10,110 nt of DNA, from NCBI GenBank assembly GCA_013696365.1, contig JACCYS010000088.1, forward strand, positions 1 through 10,110. Direction: 5' to 3'. Numbering within the stretch: the first letter of the stretch is position 1; each line of letters starts with the position of its first letter. Below the pieces are notes generated by a model. The model worked only from the letters and a program-made list of their open reading frames with translations. It had not been told where the DNA came from and searched no databases. This stretch comes from Nocardioidaceae bacterium (lineage in GTDB: Bacteria > Actinomycetota > Actinomycetes > Propionibacteriales > Nocardioidaceae). This document shows positions 6,183-10,110 of this stretch, piece after piece. Position numbers and translations under genes: made by a program.

Positions 6183-7979
6183 TCACGACAGCCGGGCGCG
6201 GCTCACCGGGCACCACAACAAGTGGTCGTCGTTGGAACCTTCGGCCGCAGTTTCCCAGGCGATAGTTGCTTCCCGGCCATTGATGTCGACGGTGGCCAGC
6301 GCGTTGTCGAACCACGGGCCTTCGACCAGACTCCACGTCCACAGCGGCCTAGCCACTCGCGTCGCCTTGGCCCAGAGCCGCCCGATCACCCCTGCGACGC
6401 CGTAAGACATGGTGGCGGTGGCGAAGCGCACCACCTGCGGCAGCGGGTTACGGATGGGCGAGCACACCGCCTGCAGCACCCGAGACCTACCGGGTCCGGT
6501 GGGCAGGTCAGCCTCGAACAGGTACGAGTGGTGCACATCACCGGACAGGAATGTGACGGTCGCAGGTGCCTGTCCGCGCTCGCCCGCAGCGACCTCGGCG
6601 ACCATCCGCTGGACGTCACGGAACGAGCACTGGAAGGCCGCCCAGTGCTCGAGGTCAAAGAACTGCCGCATTTGCTCCGCCCAGCCCGCCGCCCGTTTGC
6701 CCCAGGCGCCACCGGCAACCGCTTCGTTCCACGCCTCACCGTGATGCAGCCCCAACGGCAGCAGGAACGGGATCGAGGTGCCCAACAGCAGGTGGTCCGT
6801 CCCGCCGGTGAGCTGCTCGTCCAACCAGTTGAGCTCGACCGCATCGATCATCGCGCGGTCGTTCTCGGTCAACACCCGAGCGGCACGCGAATCGATGACC
6901 ACCAGTCGGGTAGTGCCGATGTCGCGGCGGAAGCTCCACCGATACGCCTCGGGGTCGGCGTCGGCCTCGGCGGCGAACTCGTCCAGGATCGGGCCGACAT
7001 CGGCACCTTCGGCAGCCAGCACCTGCTGCCACACGTTGTCGCGTGCACGCTCGGCAGGAGTCAGGTTTCCCAGATGTTGATAGACCCAGTACGACGCCAG
7101 ACCACCCAGGATCCGGCCCTGCCACCACGGCGTGCTGCGCATCATCTGCTTCCACGCGTACGAGGTGTTCCAGTCGTCGCGCACGTCGTGGTCGTCGAAG
7201 ACCATCGCGCTGGGCACAGTGGACAGCACCCAGCGAATCGTGGGCTCCGACCAGGCCAGCCGATACAGGTGTGCGTACTCGCCGAAGTCGGCGAGCTCTT
7301 CGCCCGGCGGCTCGGTGATGTCGCGGTGATGCGCGATGTATTCACGCATCGAGTCCGACGTCTCATCGGCGTACACCTGGTCACCCAGGAAGAGCAGCAT
7401 CGACGGCCAGCCGCTCGCCGCCTGCTTTGGGTCCCCGATGGGCTCGGGTACGCCACCATCTGCCAGCCGCAGCGCGAGAGCACGCAACACGTCGATGCCG
7501 AACCGCCGGTTAGTGCGTCGATCGTGCGGCACCGAGTTGCGGCAGGTGCCGAAGGTGATCCGCAGCGGTTGCGAGTAGTCCATGGTGCGCAGCGCACTCG
7601 GCGGAAACTGCGACCGCGCCGGCGGCCACACCCTGGTGTCGTCGAGATGCACCTCGTACGGCAGATGTGACCCCGGCGCCAGGCCCTCTACGTCGACCAG
7701 TGCGTAGTGGTGGCCGTGTACACAGAAGGTGGCGGCGCTGGCCGTGTGCTCTGCGGCGCTGACGGTCACAGTGCCGCCGTGGGTGACCTCCACCCACACG
7801 CTCACCGAGGTCTCGTCCGCGTGCCGCAACAGTGGCCCGACGACGAGCCTGCCGACGGGGTCAGCGGTGCCGCCGGTGCGTTCACGCGCAGCCGAGGCGG
7901 CATCTGCAGCGGAAGACGTGGCGGAAGCGGTCTCGGCAGTCACGAGGACATGTTTACCGGTCCGAGCCGTCACAGGCAC
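6183..7979 (-). CDS. PhoD-like metallophosphoesterase (alkaline phosphatase D family), cytoplasmic
   Basis: A 598-residue protein with PhoD-type metallophosphatase motifs: FGTCRNS at residues 143-149, FLGDQVYAD at 197-205, FDDHDVRDDWN at 261-271 and GDVHHSY at 480-486. These supply the expected Asp and His metal ligands for phosphoester hydrolysis. About residues 44-130 form a beta-rich N-terminal domain (RLVVGPLLRHADETSVSVWVEV) that precedes the catalytic domain in related proteins. Classical PhoD is Tat-secreted, but here there is no twin-arginine motif or hydrophobic leader, only an Ala/Thr/Ser-rich stretch, so the protein is probably cytoplasmic. Its substrate is unknown. GTG codons at 7979, 7973 and 7943 are all possible starts; 7979 has a G-rich stretch upstream. 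It follows the AI-2E-family gene by 23 bp, so co-transcription is likely. I am confident of the family, not of the activity. Confidence 0.9.
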   Translation of the reverse strand: MPVTARTGKHVLVTAETASATSSAADAASAARERTGGTADPVGRLVVGPLLRHADETSVSVWVEVTHGGTVTVSAAEHTASAATFCVHGHHYALVDVEGLAPGSHLPYEVHLDDTRVWPPARSQFPPSALRTMDYSQPLRITFGTCRNSVPHDRRTNRRFGIDVLRALALRLADGGVPEPIGDPKQAASGWPSMLLFLGDQVYADETSDSMREYIAHHRDITEPPGEELADFGEYAHLYRLAWSEPTIRWVLSTVPSAMVFDDHDVRDDWNTSYAWKQMMRSTPWWQGRILGGLASYWVYQHLGNLTPAERARDNVWQQVLAAEGADVGPILDEFAAEADADPEAYRWSFRRDIGTTRLVVIDSRAARVLTENDRAMIDAVELNWLDEQLTGGTDHLLLGTSIPFLLPLGLHHGEAWNEAVAGGAWGKRAAGWAEQMRQFFDLEHWAAFQCSFRDVQRMVAEVAAGERGQAPATVTFLSGDVHHSYLFEADLPTGPGRSRVLQAVCSPIRNPLPQVVRFATATMSYGVAGVIGRLWAKATRVARPLWTWSLVEGPWFDNALATVDINGREATIAWETAAEGSNDDHLLWCPVSRARLS

Positions 7980-8002
7980 GTCTGCCCGCCCTGGGGCACC
8001 GG

Positions 8003-9379
8003 TCAGTGGGCACTTCGTGGCTGAGTGGTTGGGCCTGCCGTTTCACTCGGGTCGATGGGGTCATCGCCAGCGGAGGTGGACACGTTGCCTGGGTGGGTCG
8101 GGTCGTGCGCAGTGTCAGTGGTGAGCTCACCTGCGGTCTCGGGGTGTGGGTCATCATCGGTGTCTCGTCCAGCCAGGTGCTTGCCGACGGCGTTGGCGCA
8201 GGCGACCAACGGCACCGCTATCAGCGCGCCGACGACACCACCAGCCACCAACCCGGCAGCGATAGCCAAGATGATTCCGAGCGGGTGCACCGCAACGAAC
8301 CTGCCCATCAGGAACGGCTGCAGCACGTGCGACTCGAGTTGCTGCACGAGCACGACCGCGCCCAGCATCAACAGGGCAACGACCGGCCCCTGCGCGACCA
8401 GGGCCACCAACACCGCCACCGACCCCGAGATCGCCGCGCCGATGATAGGTACGAAGGCCCCCACGAAGACCAGCAGACCCAGTGCCAGCGCGAGCGGCAC
8501 ACCCAGCAGGACTGCCCCGGCGGCAACCCCGATGGCGTCGGCCAGCGCCACCAGCACGGTGGCGCGGACGAAAGCGGTCAGCGACACCCAGGCCACCTGT
8601 CCGGAGGCGTTCAGCTCGGGGCGAGCCGCGGCGGGAAGCAGGCTGACGACCCAGCGCCACATGCGGCTGCCCTCGGCGCAGAAGAAGAAGGTCGCGAACA
8701 GCACGATGAACAGCCCGGCGAGGAAGTGCCCGAGGGTGGTGCCGACGGCAGCGGCCTGGCTCACCACCTCGGTGTCCGCGCCCTGCAGAGATTCGCGTCC
8801 GCGGTCTATCAGGTCGTTGAGCTGTTCGTCGGACAGCCCCAACGGTCCGGTGCGCAGCCACATCTGCACCTGCCGCAGTCCCTCGCTGACGTCGTCGCGC
8901 AACTGGTCGAACTGTCCGGCGACCTGGGAACCAACCACGGTCAGAATCCCGCCGAAGACCGCCAGCCCGGCGACGACGACGATGACCGCCGCCAGCCGGC
9001 GCGGCAGTCCGAACCCCTGCAGTCGGTCGACGACGGGCGCAGCGAGGGCGGTGGTCAGCAGCGAGATCGCCAGCGGCACCGTGACCTCGCTGAAAAAGCT
9101 GAGCAGATCGAGAATCTGGCCGAGGAGGAAGGCGATGACCAACACACAGATCGCCCAGCCGGTGGTCATCACCAGCGCGGGTGGTAGGCCCAGGGCGTGC
9201 GCAGCGGCGGCTGTCGGTGGCGCACTGCTGTCGGACGCTCCAGGCGCACCCGCTCCGCCGACGCGGCCGCGCCGAGACTGCCCCGGTGAGGGCACGACGC
9301 CCTGTTGGTCGTCCTGCCCGCTCTGCCGCGCACGCACGCGCGCACGCATCCGGTCCGACCAGGTCACCAGGGTTGCCAC
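8003..9379 (-). CDS. AI-2E/PerM-family transporter-like membrane protein
   Basis: A 458-residue integral membrane protein of the AI-2E transporter (PerM, formerly UPF0118) family. The order is a polar, flexible N-terminal segment of about 65 residues, three hydrophobic helices at roughly 68-155, a soluble segment of about 70 residues (QFDQLRDDVSEGLRQVQ onward), then about five further helices. These include the family-typical FVGAFVPIIGAAISG, the LESHVLQPFLMGR motif and the HPLGIILAIAAG loop. The cytoplasmic C-terminal tail is acidic and Thr/Pro-rich. The family name comes from one proposed autoinducer-2 exporter; other members work as ion antiporters or have unknown substrates, so quorum signalling should not be inferred. 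The start may be the GTG at 9379 or the ATG at 9349; neither has a strong ribosome binding site. The PhoD-like gene follows on the same strand. Confidence 0.92.
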   Translation of the reverse strand: MATLVTWSDRMRARVRARQSGQDDQQGVVPSPGQSRRGRVGGAGAPGASDSSAPPTAAAAHALGLPPALVMTTGWAICVLVIAFLLGQILDLLSFFSEVTVPLAISLLTTALAAPVVDRLQGFGLPRRLAAVIVVVAGLAVFGGILTVVGSQVAGQFDQLRDDVSEGLRQVQMWLRTGPLGLSDEQLNDLIDRGRESLQGADTEVVSQAAAVGTTLGHFLAGLFIVLFATFFFCAEGSRMWRWVVSLLPAAARPELNASGQVAWVSLTAFVRATVLVALADAIGVAAGAVLLGVPLALALGLLVFVGAFVPIIGAAISGSVAVLVALVAQGPVVALLMLGAVVLVQQLESHVLQPFLMGRFVAVHPLGIILAIAAGLVAGGVVGALIAVPLVACANAVGKHLAGRDTDDDPHPETAGELTTDTAHDPTHPGNVSTSAGDDPIDPSETAGPTTQPRSAH

Positions 9380-9387
9380 GCACCCAT

Positions 9388-9400
9388 GATGCCTGGCATC
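9388..9400. repeat. 13-bp palindrome upstream of the AI-2E-family gene
   Basis: GATGCC-T-GGCATC is a perfect inverted repeat with 6-bp arms. It lies eight bases upstream of the GTG at 9379 and overlaps a -10-like CATCAT (9386-9391 on the minus strand). A second short inverted repeat, CACGC-CA-GCGTG, lies at 9426-9437 in the same 66-bp gap. The position suits a repressor operator. The arms also allow an RNA stem, but with a one-base spacer it would be tight. No T-tract follows. Confidence 0.5.
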
Positions 9401-9445
9401 CGGGTTGCCGTGTGTGCGCGGGCGACACGCCAGCGTGCGCTGCTC

Positions 9446-10110
9446 TCAGCCATCCGGGCACAGATGCCGACGCAGCAGGGCGCTGGCGACCCGTGGGTGT
9501 GCGGATGCGAGCAACCCGCCTGCAGCCAGCACATACGCCCGGTCGACGACCAGATGGGGGGCGCGTGGCAATAACCACCCGCCCGGCACTTCAACGCCGG
9601 TACAACCCCGCAACACGTCGTCGACGGCCTCGGGTGAGCCGTGGCGGAACACGCCACCTGACCCCACCAGCAACTCGACCTCGCGCAGGTCTTTGCCCGT
9701 TCGCTGCAGCACTCGACCACTGGCCCCCAACGTGACCTGTTGACGGCCGGCGGGCCGGCGCAGGGCGGCCCCGCAGGCGACAGCAGCCAGGCGCAGATCC
9801 TGGACAAAATCGGTTGACTCGGCTGGCACGAACCCCGGGTCGGCTGCCCGCAGCTGCGCCGCTGCGGTCAACTCCGTGCGCTCGCTGCGACGTGCCACAG
9901 CGAGCGCAATGCCGGCGTCAACAGTGGACGGCGCGCTCCACCGCATGCCGAGGTCGCCTTCCACGGTGCGGGTGAGCTGGGTCGGGGCGACAACCTGGCG
10001 GGACAGCACAGCATCCTCTGGGTCCACCTCGACGACGGAGTGCACATCGGTGGTGGCGCCTCCCACGTCGACGACCGCGACGTCGCCGGCTAGCCCGGCG
10101 AGCACCTCAG
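9446..10110 (-). CDS. MutL/GlmL-type ASKHA protein, 3' part only (cut by window edge)
   Basis: The reading frame runs in from beyond the right edge, so the roughly 220 residues seen are the C-terminal part of a longer protein; family members are usually well over 400 residues. The fragment contains the actin/HSP70-type phosphate-binding motif VVDVGGATTDVHSV, then EGDLGMRWSA and a late glycine-rich VGSGGVFRHG segment, the pattern of glutamate mutase accessory protein MutL/GlmL. That family is thought to work as an ATPase chaperone for adenosylcobalamin-dependent carbon-skeleton or amino mutases. No mutase gene is inside the window; it would be expected upstream, beyond position 10110. The GTG at 10105 is internal, because the frame stays open to the edge. 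This protein is unrelated to the DNA mismatch-repair MutL despite the shared name. Confidence 0.85.
   Translation of the reverse strand, partial: EVLAGLAGDVAVVDVGGATTDVHSVVEVDPEDAVLSRQVVAPTQLTRTVEGDLGMRWSAPSTVDAGIALAVARRSERTELTAAAQLRAADPGFVPAESTDFVQDLRLAAVACGAALRRPAGRQQVTLGASGRVLQRTGKDLREVELLVGSGGVFRHGSPEAVDDVLRGCTGVEVPGGWLLPRAPHLVVDRAYVLAAGGLLASAHPRVASALLRRHLCPDG

Noticed and set aside
6222..7670. Long plus-strand open frame opposite the PhoD-like gene
   Set aside because: Low-information antisense product. The minus strand carries intact phosphoesterase motifs.
8003..9379. Quorum-sensing (AI-2) role for the membrane protein
   Set aside because: Only the family name suggests it. No luxS or lsr-type gene is in the window and many family members have other or unknown substrates.
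7832..9389. Two long plus-strand frames opposite the AI-2E-family gene
   Set aside because: One is rich in Gln, His, Asp and Arg and the other in Ala, Ser, Thr and Pro; both are typical shadows of a hydrophobic membrane-protein gene. Neither shows domains.
1..10110. CRISPR array, mobile element, tRNA, toxin-antitoxin or phage-defence system
   Set aside because: I looked for direct repeats, transposase-like proteins, tRNA-like folds and paired small ORFs and found none that could be supported.

Overview
The window is about 10.1 kb of gene-dense, high-GC DNA (about two-thirds G+C by eye) with many GTG starts and short intergenic gaps. It is a chromosomal segment of an actinobacterium. The best marker is mycothiol S-conjugate amidase (mca), because mycothiol is an actinobacterial thiol. 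I cannot fix the genus. I see no insertion sequence, integrase, CRISPR array, phage gene, tRNA or rRNA; this looks like core chromosome.

Left block (about 14-4905). Reading leftwards from about 3466 on the minus strand are mca, a 90-residue single-pass membrane protein, and a 674-residue DUF255 protein (YyaL/SSP411 type: thioredoxin-like domain plus alpha-barrel). Diverging to the right from the 17-bp gap at 3467-3483 are a DUF4307 membrane protein, greA and a thioredoxin. From memory, mca, the small membrane protein, DUF255, DUF4307 and greA match the Mycobacterium tuberculosis neighbourhood Rv1080c-Rv1084 in order and relative orientation. The block links mycothiol-dependent detoxification, thioredoxin-type redox chemistry and transcript-cleavage rescue of RNA polymerase.

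Right block (4930-10110, all minus strand, so read from right to left). It holds the 3' part of a MutL/GlmL-type ASKHA protein (a presumed reactivation factor for a B12-dependent mutase) cut by the right edge, an AI-2E/PerM-family membrane protein, a PhoD-like metallophosphoesterase without a signal peptide, and threonine deaminase (ilvA) with a C-terminal ACT domain. ilvA converges on the thioredoxin gene with only 24 bp between the stops. The AI-2E-family and PhoD-like genes are 23 bp apart and may share a transcript. ilvA has a good leaderless-promoter candidate of its own.

I found no convincing undescribed multi-gene system. The most useful leads are regulatory: a shared symmetric promoter island between mca and DUF4307, a 12-bp palindrome between greA and the thioredoxin gene, and a 13-bp palindrome just upstream of the AI-2E-family gene. 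The biochemical lead is the DUF255 protein of unknown function that sits beside mca.
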